Source of the DNA: Paracholeplasma sp034006765
GTDB lineage: Bacteria > Bacillota_I > Bacilli_A > Acholeplasmatales > UBA5453
Assembly (NCBI GenBank): GCA_034006765.1
Contig: JAVESF010000002.1
Location: 62,001 to 126,000, forward strand
DNA length: 64,000 nucleotides
Direction: 5' to 3'
Each line of letters opens with the position of its first letter. Within the stretch, counting starts at the first letter, position 1. Below are positions 16,874 through 25,736 of this stretch, piece after piece. Position numbers and translations under genes: made by a program. Below the pieces are notes generated by a model that saw only the letters and a program-made list of their open reading frames with translations, was not told the DNA's origin and searched no databases.

Positions 16874-18025
16874 TTATAATAATTCTTTAAAGAAAGCAAT
16901 CTTATCTAAACGTTCCCATGGTAATTCTATATCACTTCTACCCATGTGACCGTAATTTGCGGTTTGTTCGTATATAGGACGTTTTAAGTCTAGCGTATCA
17001 ATGATGCCTTTAGGTGTAACGTCAAATTGATTTCGGATAACCTTGACAATCTTCGATTCACTAACTTTAGCGGTATTAAAGGTATCAATACGAATCGAAA
17101 CTGGCTCTGCTACACCGATGGCATACGCGAGTTGTACTTCACAACGGTCTGCAACCCCACTAGCGACTATGTTTTTTGCAATGTATCGAGCCATGTATGA
17201 TGCACTTCTATCGACTTTTGATGGGTCCTTACCTGAAAATGCGCCACCACCATGTCTAGAATACCCCCCATAGGTATCCACAATGATTTTACGTCCAGTA
17301 AGTCCTGAATCACCCTTTGGTCCGCCTACGACGAATTTACCGGTTGGATTGATTAAATATTTCGTATTTTCATCAATCAATGCCGTTGGCATCACTGGGT
17401 CTATGACGTGTTTTCGAATGGCATCTCTCACTGTTTCTATCGGAAGGTCAGCGTGTTGTGAAGACACCACCACCGTATCAATGCGAACAGGTTTATCGTT
17501 TTCATCATACTCGACTGTTACTTGTGATTTTCCATCTGGCCTTAAGAAACTCACCAAATTGGACAATCTCACTTCATCCAATCTTCTGACTAATTTGTGT
17601 GCTAATTCTATTGGTAGTGGCATGTAGTTTTTTGTTTCGTTACAAGCATAACCAAACATTAACCCTTGATCACCTGCACCTTGTTGATGACCATCGTATT
17701 CATCAACCCCCATCGCAATATCTGGAGATTGACTATTAATCGAAACTAAGACTGCAAGATTTTCTGCATCAAAACCGTATTTGCCTCTGTCGTAACCGAT
17801 TTTTCCAACTGTGTTTCTAACAATTTCTTGAATGTCAACATAAGTATCTGTGGTGATTTCACCCATAACCAATACTAATCCAGTCGTTACTGCAGTTTCG
17901 CAAGCTACTCTTGCGTTTTTATCTTTAGCTAAAATCGCGTCTAAAATGGCATCAGATAGTCTGTCACAGATTTTATCCGGATGCCCTGAAGTGACTGATT
18001 CCGACGTGAATAATTTTCTTTCCAT
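16874..18025 (-). CDS. metK: S-adenosylmethionine synthetase
   Basis: 383 residues. Makes SAM from methionine and ATP. Motifs: GHPDKICDRLSDAILD near the N-terminus, the ATP-loop GAGDQGLMFGYA, and GGGAFSGKDPSKVDRSA, all intact; ends in the usual LPWERLDK region. ATG 18025 follows TAAGGAGGATAAAAA. A SAM-I riboswitch with a terminator occupies the leader, so expression should fall when SAM is abundant. Confidence 0.98.
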   Translation of the reverse strand: MERKLFTSESVTSGHPDKICDRLSDAILDAILAKDKNARVACETAVTTGLVLVMGEITTDTYVDIQEIVRNTVGKIGYDRGKYGFDAENLAVLVSINSQSPDIAMGVDEYDGHQQGAGDQGLMFGYACNETKNYMPLPIELAHKLVRRLDEVRLSNLVSFLRPDGKSQVTVEYDENDKPVRIDTVVVSSQHADLPIETVRDAIRKHVIDPVMPTALIDENTKYLINPTGKFVVGGPKGDSGLTGRKIIVDTYGGYSRHGGGAFSGKDPSKVDRSASYMARYIAKNIVASGVADRCEVQLAYAIGVAEPVSIRIDTFNTAKVSESKIVKVIRNQFDVTPKGIIDTLDLKRPIYEQTANYGHMGRSDIELPWERLDKIAFFKELL

Positions 18026-18045
18026 TTTTTATCCTCCTTATTGAT

Positions 18046-18077
18046 AAAAAAAACTCTTTTTCAATGAAAAGAGTTTT
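18046..18077 (-). terminator. Terminator arm of the metK S-box
   Basis: Minus strand AAAACTCTTTT / AAAAGAGTTTT with a short loop, followed by a T run, 20 bases before metK. This is the regulated terminator of the riboswitch. Confidence 0.88.
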
Positions 18078-18180
18078 AAGATCTCTCATTGTTGGGATTG
18101 CCCCTCGTTGTTAGCACCTTGCAAAGCAGGTTGCTGCTACATCATCGGTCACTAACCTCCATAGCTCTTAATAAGATAGT
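18046..18180 (-). promoter_or_regulatory. SAM-I (S-box) riboswitch controlling metK
   Basis: Read on the minus strand, the leader has the S-box blocks in order: CTTATTAAGAG, GGAGG, GACCGATGA, GCAACC, AAGGTGCTAA, AATCCC and GAGAGAT, followed by a strong terminator hairpin ending in T8 and then the metK ribosome site. Known S-box elements bind SAM and favour termination. The central part differs somewhat from the Bacillus consensus, but block order and the gene it precedes make the call firm. Confidence 0.9.
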
Positions 18181-18241
18181 ATTTATTTTTTAATTTGCAT
18201 ATTCATTATAACAAAAATCTATTTGAAATCAAGGAAAAAGA

Positions 18242-19522
18242 TTAGTATTCGTTAAATAACTTTTCAAACTCAGTCTTAAATTTCAAAAATCTTTCAACGA
18301 GACTGTAATCAAAATAGTTTAAGAAACTCTTCTCAAATAGGCCAATTACTGCTTGATTCGGATAAGGTCTTTTATAGGATTTAGAGCTACGCATTGTCAC
18401 ATATAAATCACACAACAAAATGACTTGTGATTCCACGTTAGGTTGAATAAGTCTCATGCGTTTTACAAAAGCTTCATCAGCTACCCCTTCAACATGTGCT
18501 CTAGTAATGTCTTCGGCTTTTTGAGCAAGTTGAAGTCTTTTAGCAATCCTGGTACCTAAGATGGTTTTCTCGTTAAGCGATTCATATTGTTGTTCATCAG
18601 ACACATTATAGACGATGTCTTCAACTTCATGGAATCTTAAATGAACTTTGGCATAATGCCTAATTTGATCGACTTCTTGAGAGGATAGTCCAAAATAGAT
18701 GGCTAATTTCTCACTCATTTTATAAACTAAATCTACATGTTGTCTGTCTAAAAAGTCATTTTTTGAAGAGAGAACAACCTTGAATAAATCGCCTACGATT
18801 GAGGTAAAGTTTTCCTGAACTTCTCGACGTTTGATTAACTCTTTTTTTCGTTCTTCTTGCATATAGGAACCCATTCCAACAATCGCATAGATGACAATCA
18901 TAAATATAGAGAACATCACGATTCTTAAAAAGAAATCTTGTGAAGCATGTGTAGGTAAGAACGCCTTAAGAAACGCCATGATTGAAAGACCTTGATAGGT
19001 TTCCGTAATGCTATAGGTGAGCATAAAATGAATGAATGTAATGCCTGCCACCATGCCTTGAAAAGTCCATAATATCAGTTTTTTACTTTGATATAAAGAA
19101 ATCACCACTACCGAATAATAAATTAATATGTACGCCACTGTTTCGAAATTATTGTAAAGTCTTGCGTAAATTAAAATTGAAGAAATGAACATGTATAGGG
19201 CTTCCACATACATCGCTACTTCTTGTTTGGTCTTATCATGTCTTTCACCATAAATCAGTCGTTTGATTACATTATTTAAAAAGAAAGTGAAAGGAAACGA
19301 TATAAGTGGAAAAAGCCAATCGCTTGGCTGTTTATTTACGCTTGCAATAAAGAGTAGTATGATTGAATATACGATATTCGATAGAAAAATGATGTTTTTT
19401 ATCACTATATTTCTTCTATGTAACACCATGACATCATCCGTGATGTCGATATCAGATTCAAACCCAAACAAGCTTGCAAAAAAGTTTTTTGTAAATTTGG
19501 TAAAATGCTCTTTCTTTTTCAC
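18242..19522 (-). CDS. Multi-pass membrane protein with degenerate HD-GYP-like domain
   Basis: 426 residues. About six membrane segments lie between residues 40 and 225, followed by a cytoplasmic helical domain. The C-terminal half follows the HD-GYP pattern: HVDLVYKMSEKLAIYFGLSS, then LGTRIAKRL, then VILLCDLYVTMRSSKSYKRP, equivalent to the ILxLxDxYDALxxxRxYR end of HD-GYP. However, the HDIGK metal motif is replaced by VHLRF and the HHE.xG.GYP motif is missing, so phosphodiesterase activity is unlikely. It may be a signal-sensing pseudoenzyme. The start is GTG 19522, six bases after GGAGG. Confidence 0.6.
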   Translation of the reverse strand: MKKKEHFTKFTKNFFASLFGFESDIDITDDVMVLHRRNIVIKNIIFLSNIVYSIILLFIASVNKQPSDWLFPLISFPFTFFLNNVIKRLIYGERHDKTKQEVAMYVEALYMFISSILIYARLYNNFETVAYILIYYSVVVISLYQSKKLILWTFQGMVAGITFIHFMLTYSITETYQGLSIMAFLKAFLPTHASQDFFLRIVMFSIFMIVIYAIVGMGSYMQEERKKELIKRREVQENFTSIVGDLFKVVLSSKNDFLDRQHVDLVYKMSEKLAIYFGLSSQEVDQIRHYAKVHLRFHEVEDIVYNVSDEQQYESLNEKTILGTRIAKRLQLAQKAEDITRAHVEGVADEAFVKRMRLIQPNVESQVILLCDLYVTMRSSKSYKRPYPNQAVIGLFEKSFLNYFDYSLVERFLKFKTEFEKLFNEY

Positions 19523-19544
19523 GCTTGTCCTCCAATATAATTAA

Positions 19545-20096
19545 CTAGTCAAATAAAGAGATTGCTTTATGTGGTTCTTCATGGGCAATATCTTCATTGA
19601 TAACTTGTGCAACACGTGTTGAGGCTGCTGCTGCAATTGCACCAACAATGTCATCTAAGAACGTGTGAACAATACCGTCTTTTTTCCCATCTTCGTTTAA
19701 CTTAGACACAATTCCATGTTTGTTTACATCGATGTCTCCAAAGTTTGTCATTCCAATAACGCCATAAAGTCTTGCAACATCTAATCCTAACACTTCATCT
19801 ACACCAAACAAACCTAAATCTTGTTCGATAATGTCTTGAATTGGGCCTTTAAAAAGCTTTTCTTCAGCCATTCTGTCAAGTTCAACTGCCAATAACACAT
19901 GATGAAAGATGTCTCTTAAGGATAAAATCTTTAAGACAGATTCTCTGCAAGTATCAAACTTAATGTTTGGGGTGTAACGCCCTTGTTGTTGATACGCGAT
20001 TTTTGCGATTTCATCTACTTCAACACCTCTGCTTTTCAAGGCAGTGATGCATAGACGAGTCATTTCTTCTCTGCTAAATAGTACTTTGTTTTTCAT
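19545..20096 (-). CDS. pgpA: Phosphatidylglycerophosphatase A family protein (YutG-like)
   Basis: 183 residues. Conserved blocks of the PgpA/YutG family: GVEVDEIAKIAYQQQGRY, GLFGVDEVLGLDVARLYGVI, GMTNFGDIDVNKHGI and the acidic VHTFLDDIVGAIAAAASTRVA. Family members dephosphorylate phosphatidylglycerophosphate in phosphatidylglycerol synthesis; whether the YutG type does so here is inference. ATG 20096 overlaps the fmt TGA as ATGA, so it is coupled to fmt. The next gene starts 22 bases downstream. Confidence 0.85.
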   Translation of the reverse strand: MKNKVLFSREEMTRLCITALKSRGVEVDEIAKIAYQQQGRYTPNIKFDTCRESVLKILSLRDIFHHVLLAVELDRMAEEKLFKGPIQDIIEQDLGLFGVDEVLGLDVARLYGVIGMTNFGDIDVNKHGIVSKLNEDGKKDGIVHTFLDDIVGAIAAAASTRVAQVINEDIAHEEPHKAISLFD

Positions 20097-21010
20097 TGGT
20101 TAAAAATATCTCCCTTTTTTAAAATTTTTTGTCCATTCAAGAAATCGGTTGCTGCCATAACTTTTTTATTTTGAGGCTGTAATTTAGTAATGCTTAAAGT
20201 GCCATCAGCACTTTTAACTAGCAATTCTTTTTTATCGCTAAGAATCTCGCCTGGCATTCCACTAATAATTATATCACTTTTTTCGATTTCATACACCTTA
20301 ATCCGTATATCATTAATGAATATTGAGCCAGCAGGCTGTGGTAATAAAGATCTCAGGTGATTGATTATTTCATTTGATGTCTGATTGAAATTCAAAATTT
20401 CTTGTTCAGGCTTAATGTTATAAGCGAAAGAAACCAATGCTTCATCTTGTGGGATTCTTGCGTTAGTTTTTTCCATGATTAGGGGCAATTGTTCCTCAAC
20501 TAACTGCTTTGCTAAAATGCTTAGTTTAGCCATTAAAGTCTCGGTATTGTCTGTCTTTTCTATGCGTATTTCTTTTGTAGCAATCATATCGCCAGCATCC
20601 ATTTTCGAAGCCATATACATGAGCGTTACGCCTGTTGTTTCATCACCGTTTTTAATCGCATATTGAACAGGTGCACCTCCTCTATATTTTGGAAGTAAAC
20701 TACCATGTAGATTGATTGAGATTGCTGATTCCAATACAGAATTCGGAATCATCTGACCATATGCAGCAGTGATAATGATGTCTGGATTAGCATCTAAAAT
20801 CACTTGATAATCCGTTTTCATCTTAATAGGTTGAAAACACGGAATGTGATGATCAAGTGCAAATTGCTTAACTGGTGAATACTCAATCTCACCTTTACGT
20901 CCTACCTTTTTATCTGGCTGTGTCACAACCAGTTTTACTCCATAAGTCTTATGTAAGTAAGCCAGAGATGGCACTGCATAACTTGGAGTTCCCATGAAAA
21001 CTATGTTCAT
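20093..21010 (-). CDS. fmt: Methionyl-tRNA formyltransferase
   Basis: 305 residues. Formylates initiator Met-tRNA using 10-formyl-THF. The N-terminal MNIVFMGTPSYAVPSL, the catalytic loop INLHGSLLPKYRGGAPVQYA (Asn-His region) and GVTLMYMASKMDAGD are intact; the C-terminal domain is complete. ATG 21010 is preceded by GGAGG. It lies 14 bases past priA, as in many Firmicutes, where priA-fmt neighbour the def gene; def is absent here. Confidence 0.96.
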   Translation of the reverse strand: MNIVFMGTPSYAVPSLAYLHKTYGVKLVVTQPDKKVGRKGEIEYSPVKQFALDHHIPCFQPIKMKTDYQVILDANPDIIITAAYGQMIPNSVLESAISINLHGSLLPKYRGGAPVQYAIKNGDETTGVTLMYMASKMDAGDMIATKEIRIEKTDNTETLMAKLSILAKQLVEEQLPLIMEKTNARIPQDEALVSFAYNIKPEQEILNFNQTSNEIINHLRSLLPQPAGSIFINDIRIKVYEIEKSDIIISGMPGEILSDKKELLVKSADGTLSITKLQPQNKKVMAATDFLNGQKILKKGDIFNQ

Positions 21011-21024
21011 AATAACTGCCTCCT

Positions 21025-23313
21025 CTATAAGAAATCCTCGTACGGATTAATGTCGATTATTAGTTCTTTATATTTTGTTTGAATGTAATTGAATACCTCT
21101 GTTAGGTTCAATCTCTTTGGTGCCTTGATTGTCAAATTCGAATAAAATATACCATTTTTGTAATGGATAAACGCATCACTTGGACCTAATACGGTATATT
21201 GGGAATGCGTTTTAATCAAGTCATGCTTTATTTTTATTAGCCATCTATCTAGCATATCCTCGTTTGCATGTCCAAACTTGAGTTGAACCAAGTTTGAAAA
21301 AGGTGGATAATTACCTAATCTACGGTTTTCTATTTCTTGATCATAAAAAAACTCATATGGCTTAGAAAGCGCATCAAACACAAAATGATTCGGGTTGTAT
21401 GTTTGGATGATGCTTAGACCGTCTTTAAATCTGCCACTTCTTCCAATCATTTGTTTTAAGAGACCATAGGTTCTTTCATTCGCTAAATAACTTGGGATTT
21501 TCAATCCTAATTCAGCAAGCAAAACTGCACTAAGCGATACATCAAAGTCATGTCCTTTAGCGATTAGCTGTGTGCCAATCAAAACGTTAAAAGCTTTTTC
21601 CTTAAATGCATATAACGTGTTTTCTAGGGTATGTTTATTTGAGGTGTCACTGTCCAGTCTAACGACCGATTTATTTAAAAAAGTGTTACTAAATGCTTGT
21701 TCAACTTGCTCAATGCCTGTTCCAACCGGCTTAATCTTGGTAGAATGACAAACACTACAACTGTTCATTAAAGGGTATTGTTTCCCACAATGATGACAGA
21801 TGAGCTTGTTTTTCTTTTTGTGATAAACTAAATTAGTTAAACAAGTCTCACAAATAGGCACATAGCCACATTCACGACACATCATAAAACTTGCATATCC
21901 CCGTTTATTGACTAAAATCATGGACTGTTCATCGGGTTTTTGATTCACTAATTGATCTTTTAATAGATTAGAAAACATCGTAAGGTTCCCATTTAGTAAT
22001 TCTTGTTTCATATCAACAATTTTAATGGTTCTATTCGTATCCATCACAGACTTCTCTAAACTTAGATAAACGGTCTTTCCCATTTTTGAGTCATAATACT
22101 GCGATACCGTAGGTGTTGCAGTTGAAAGAATCAATGGGATGTTGTTTAATTTTGCCAATTGTTGTGCAACTTCGATGGCGTCATATCGTGGTTGATTCGT
22201 TTCGATATAATTACCATCGTGACATTCATCTATAACAATACCACCGAGTGACTTAAACGGTAAAAAAAGTGTCTGCTTAGTCCCGATAATCACACTGGCT
22301 TTATCTGCTTTTATCGCACGCCATGTATCATAATGTTCTTGATCAGAGAGTTTAGAGTGCATCATATAAACATCATCAAATAACAAGTCGAAATAGGCCG
22401 CTAATTGAAATACTTGGGCAATTTCTGGGACAACGATTAAAATGGGTTTGTGCCCCATTTTCTTCTTAATCTCGACAAAAACTTCTGTTTTACCGGAACT
22501 AACGACCCCATGAAGTAAAAATCGTTTGTAACTATTTAAAAAGTCACCTATGCAATTGATGGCTTTATTCTGTTCATCTGTCAATCTTATTTCTGCTTTA
22601 TTTTTGATGAAAACCAATGGGCTTTTCTTGTTTTTCTCAACCAGTTTTGATGTTAACACCTTTTGATTTTCAAGCGCATCTAAGATGCTTTTAGAGATGC
22701 CTTCTTTGATAAGATCTTGAGTTTTAACCATTCCACTTTCAATTAATTTAATGATAATTTTGCGTTTTTCAGTCATGATTTTTGGATACTGTAAAACTGA
22801 ATAACTCTTTTCATATTGAATTTTAGAGCGTTCTTTATATACATCTTCAACCACTAAAATCTGATTTAAAATAGCCTCATTGAGTTTTTTATAATATTTT
22901 GAATCTATTTCATCTACATAAGAAGGGTTGTTTTGAATGATATTTTTCCAAAAAGCATTTGATTCATCAAGCAGTTTAATTCGTTTTCGATATTTCAATT
23001 GTAAGCCTCTAGGCACGATTAAAGAAAATGCGATTGTTTTACTCACAAAAGAGCGTGAAGCGATAAAGTCCACTAATTTTAGCTGGTGATCCTGGACGAT
23101 AGGCGACAAATCAAGTACTTGCAAGATGGTTTTCGTTGCATTTGAGGATGTTTTGCTTATTCCGATTACTAGTCCTGCACGTTTTTGATGCCCAAAAGGC
23201 ACATACACGCGCATGCCTATCTTTAAAATCCCTGCCAAATTGGTAGGGATGATGTAGTCATAGGTGGATTCTATTTGTTGTGTTTTTAAATCAATTATGA
23301 CTTTTGCAAACAT
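21025..23313 (-). CDS. priA: Primosomal protein N' (replication restart helicase)
   Basis: 762 residues. PriA binds stalled forks and reloads the replisome. The N-terminal 3'-DNA-binding domain has YVPFGHQKRAGLVIG. The helicase core has Walker A GVVSSGKTEVF, Walker B IVIDECHD and motif VI QMIGRSGR. Eight zinc cysteines appear as CRECGYVPICETC and CHHCGKQYPLMNSCSVC. ATG 23313 has a weak GGTGATAAG site. It leads the priA-fmt-pgpA unit. Confidence 0.95.
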   Translation of the reverse strand: MFAKVIIDLKTQQIESTYDYIIPTNLAGILKIGMRVYVPFGHQKRAGLVIGISKTSSNATKTILQVLDLSPIVQDHQLKLVDFIASRSFVSKTIAFSLIVPRGLQLKYRKRIKLLDESNAFWKNIIQNNPSYVDEIDSKYYKKLNEAILNQILVVEDVYKERSKIQYEKSYSVLQYPKIMTEKRKIIIKLIESGMVKTQDLIKEGISKSILDALENQKVLTSKLVEKNKKSPLVFIKNKAEIRLTDEQNKAINCIGDFLNSYKRFLLHGVVSSGKTEVFVEIKKKMGHKPILIVVPEIAQVFQLAAYFDLLFDDVYMMHSKLSDQEHYDTWRAIKADKASVIIGTKQTLFLPFKSLGGIVIDECHDGNYIETNQPRYDAIEVAQQLAKLNNIPLILSTATPTVSQYYDSKMGKTVYLSLEKSVMDTNRTIKIVDMKQELLNGNLTMFSNLLKDQLVNQKPDEQSMILVNKRGYASFMMCRECGYVPICETCLTNLVYHKKKNKLICHHCGKQYPLMNSCSVCHSTKIKPVGTGIEQVEQAFSNTFLNKSVVRLDSDTSNKHTLENTLYAFKEKAFNVLIGTQLIAKGHDFDVSLSAVLLAELGLKIPSYLANERTYGLLKQMIGRSGRFKDGLSIIQTYNPNHFVFDALSKPYEFFYDQEIENRRLGNYPPFSNLVQLKFGHANEDMLDRWLIKIKHDLIKTHSQYTVLGPSDAFIHYKNGIFYSNLTIKAPKRLNLTEVFNYIQTKYKELIIDINPYEDFL

Positions 23314-23410
23314 CTTATCACCAATTAAAATTATATCATAAAAACTGTCGTTATTATGTAGAATAATGGATTATATAACCCTCATTGAAATCATTTATTC
23401 TTAGTCATAA

Positions 23411-23459
23411 AAATAAAAACTCCAAAGCTTTACCATCAAAATGGTTTCTTTGGAGTTTA
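23411..23459 (-). terminator. Terminator of the SPFH operon
   Basis: AAACTCCAAAG and CTTTGGAGTTT form an 11-bp stem with an inner ACCAT-TTTG-ATGGT stem; on the minus strand TTTTTATTTTTA follows. It separates the SPFH gene from priA. Confidence 0.85.
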
Positions 23460-23469
23460 CTAATTTCGA

Positions 23470-24414
23470 TTATTTCTTTTTATCTTGTGAAGGCACATCT
23501 GTGAAAATTTCTTTTCCAGCTGCTACCATACTAGCCAACCCTTGAAGTTCCGATGGAATGATTAATTTAGTCGCTTGTCCTTTAGACACTTCAACCATTG
23601 CTTCATAACCTTTCATGGTTAAGACTGCATGATCAGCTTTGGCTTCTTTGATCATTTGAATCCCTTTTGCGGTAGCTTCTTGTACACGTAAAATGGCTTC
23701 TGCTTCACCTGTTGCACGTAAGATTTGTGATTCTTTTTGTGCTTCAGCTTCTAAGATTTGTGATAGTTTAAACCCTTCAGCTTTCAAGACTGCACTTTGC
23801 TTTTCACCTTCAGCAATCAAAATGCTTTGACGTTTTTCACGTTCCGCACGCATTTGTTTTTCCATGGCTTCACGAATATCTTTTGGTGGAATGATGTTTT
23901 TAAGTTCCACACGAATCACTTTAATGCCCCATGGGTCTGTTGCTTCATCCAATATGATGCGCATTTTGCCATTGATTAACTCACGGCTTGTAAGTGCTTG
24001 ATCTAAGTCAATCGCACCAATTATGTTACGTAATGTGGTTGCCGAGAGTGTTTCTAAGGCTCTGTTTGGATTATCTACCCCGTAAGCAAATGCTTTTGGA
24101 TCGGTGATTTGATAATAAACAACTGTATCGATCTGCATGGTAACATTATCTCTAGTGATAACTGGTTGTGGTGCATAATCGTTAACGATTTCTTTCAATA
24201 CAACCACTTTTGAAACTCTGTCTAAAAATGGAACTAACCAGTGAATACCGGTATTCCAAGTCGTATAATAACGACCAAGTCTTTCAATTACCATAGATTG
24301 TGTTTGTCTGACAATTCTAACACTAGATAATGCGACTAATAATGCCACTACTAGTAATATTAAAAGTATTACTAATACAACTGAAAATGGATCTGCTGCT
24401 AATACATTAAACAT
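23470..24414 (-). CDS. SPFH/Band 7 membrane protease-associated protein (QmcA/stomatin type)
   Basis: 314 residues. One N-terminal membrane helix (about 10-30) is followed by an SPFH domain: QSMVIERLGRYYTTWNTGIH, DRVSKVVVLKEIV, and DPKAFAYGVDNPNRALETL. A helical, Glu/Ala-rich coiled-coil follows (about 185-265). This matches the bacterial stomatin/QmcA group, usually paired with NfeD as here. Such proteins form oligomers in ordered membrane patches. ATG 24414 has AAAGGAGAAATAAT. The nfeD stop is 18 bases upstream. Confidence 0.92.
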   Translation of the reverse strand: MFNVLAADPFSVVLVILLILLVVALLVALSSVRIVRQTQSMVIERLGRYYTTWNTGIHWLVPFLDRVSKVVVLKEIVNDYAPQPVITRDNVTMQIDTVVYYQITDPKAFAYGVDNPNRALETLSATTLRNIIGAIDLDQALTSRELINGKMRIILDEATDPWGIKVIRVELKNIIPPKDIREAMEKQMRAEREKRQSILIAEGEKQSAVLKAEGFKLSQILEAEAQKESQILRATGEAEAILRVQEATAKGIQMIKEAKADHAVLTMKGYEAMVEVSKGQATKLIIPSELQGLASMVAAGKEIFTDVPSQDKKK

Positions 24415-24432
24415 ATTATTTCTCCTTTATTT

Positions 24433-24885
24433 TTATATGTCTTCTTTTAAAACATCGACAAGTAATTTATTACCAACGATGTCTAAAATCACAATTCTTG
24501 TTCCTTCTACAATTGGGTTTTTAGAAGTTGAGAAAGCTGTCCATATTTGCGAATTGACTTTCACTTCACCCTTACCGTCGAATGGAATTTCTACGACCAC
24601 TACCCCATGCATTCCAACCATTCTATCCGCATTGGTTTTAATAACTTCACGCTCCATAAACCTTTTTGTAAGTGGGCGGGTTGCAAATAAAAGCACCAAT
24701 GAAACGACAATAAATATTGCGAATTGCATAACAATTTCTACACCTAGTGCGGCTGAAATTAGTGCAGCAACCGCGCCAATTGTGAACCAAATGGTCACTA
24801 AGTCAGAGGTTTCAAGTTCGACTAAAATTGTACCTACTAAAACAACTGACCAAATAATAATCATTAAAATTTCGTTTGGACTCAT
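24433..24885 (-). CDS. nfeD: NfeD family membrane protein
   Basis: 150 residues. Two or three membrane helices (about 8-75) followed by an OB-fold C-terminal domain (GMHGVVVVEIPFDGKGEVKV, SQIWTAFS). It is the short NfeD form that partners SPFH proteins; the ClpP-like protease domain of long NfeD is absent. ATG 24885 overlaps the TGA of the upstream gene as ATGA. Gene order small unknown-nfeD-SPFH suggests one membrane complex. Confidence 0.88.
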   Translation of the reverse strand: MSPNEILMIIIWSVVLVGTILVELETSDLVTIWFTIGAVAALISAALGVEIVMQFAIFIVVSLVLLFATRPLTKRFMEREVIKTNADRMVGMHGVVVVEIPFDGKGEVKVNSQIWTAFSTSKNPIVEGTRIVILDIVGNKLLVDVLKEDI

Positions 24886-25265
24886 GCAGATACCTCCTCA
24901 TCCAAATCAATAATCAGTAATTTCTCCGTACTAGACCAGGTGGCACGGTACTTAAAATTATTATTATTCAAAAAATCGAATTGGGTCAAAAGACTTATGT
25001 CGCTAATGACTTTCTTACTACTTATTCTACCATAGCTCTTCTTGATCGCAACATCCAATAAATGATTTTTATTGATATCCCCGCGCATTGCTTCTTCCTT
25101 GTTCAAGTTTTTAATGACAACACGTTTTTTTTCTTTATCAATGCCTACTATGACCTTGTATGCATCAATGAAATATGATGCTGCAACTTTATTCAAAGTT
25201 ATATTCGAATCATAAAACGTTACTGTTCCCAAAGTATCCTTTGGCATAATCCATTCTATAGCCAT
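24882..25265 (-). CDS. Small protein of unknown function coupled to nfeD-SPFH
   Basis: 127 residues from ATG 25265, which follows AGGAGGTACAAAT. No signal peptide or membrane helix. It starts MAIEWIMPKDTLGTVTFYDS and contains ITLNKVAASYFIDAYKVIVG, a short basic middle part and an acidic C-terminus. I do not recognise the family. Because it is first in the operon and overlaps nfeD by four bases, it probably works with the NfeD/SPFH membrane pair. Confidence 0.7.
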   Translation of the reverse strand: MAIEWIMPKDTLGTVTFYDSNITLNKVAASYFIDAYKVIVGIDKEKKRVVIKNLNKEEAMRGDINKNHLLDVAIKKSYGRISSKKVISDISLLTQFDFLNNNNFKYRATWSSTEKLLIIDLDEEVSA

Positions 25266-25361
25266 ATTTGTACCTCCTATGATTCTATTATACACCTTTT
25301 TTTGAATTTTCAATAGATATTTTGAATTTTTATGAATTTATTATAATTTTATCGTTTATTT

Positions 25362-25386
25362 AAAAAAAACTGCCCGAAGGCAGTTT
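25362..25386 (-). terminator. Terminator of the nusA-infB-rbfA operon
   Basis: Perfect stem AAACTGCC-TTCG-GGCAGTTT with a stable UUCG loop and T8 on the minus strand, two bases after the rbfA stop. Confidence 0.95.
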
Positions 25387-25388
25387 AA

Positions 25389-25733
25389 TTATTGTACGCT
25401 CTTTAAGAGTTTGTCGATTTTATTACCATAGGCTAATGCTTCATCATACTTAAAGATCAGTTCAGGCATTTTTCTCAGATTATTGACTTTCATCGCCAAT
25501 TCTTTACGAATTTGCTTATTCAATCTATCTAAGTTAGCTTGCGCTTTTTCAATCATTTCTGGTTCGTCATTCAATAAGGTGTAATAAACCGTAGCATATG
25601 ATAAATCACGCGTAATTTTAACTTCAGTGATGTTGTAATAACTAAATTCATCTGACTTATTTTCTTTATTCACAATGATTGCTAATTCACGTTGTACAAG
25701 TGAATTTAATCTTTCAATTGAAATACTAGACAT
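25389..25733 (-). CDS. rbfA: Ribosome-binding factor A
   Basis: 114 residues, normal length. KH-fold cold-adaptation factor that assists 30S maturation at the 16S 5' helix. The RbfA pattern is visible in IERLNSLVQRELAIIVN, VKITRDLSYATVYYTLL and the C-terminal MPELIFKYDEALAYGNKI. Last gene of the rimP operon, three bases after infB, followed by a strong terminator. Confidence 0.95.
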   Translation of the reverse strand: MSSISIERLNSLVQRELAIIVNKENKSDEFSYYNITEVKITRDLSYATVYYTLLNDEPEMIEKAQANLDRLNKQIRKELAMKVNNLRKMPELIFKYDEALAYGNKIDKLLKSVQ

Positions 25734-25736
25734 AAT

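Noticed and set aside
24437..24913. 158-codon plus-strand frame opposite nfeD
   Set aside because: Low-complexity Ser/Thr/Ile translation, antisense to NfeD, no known family.
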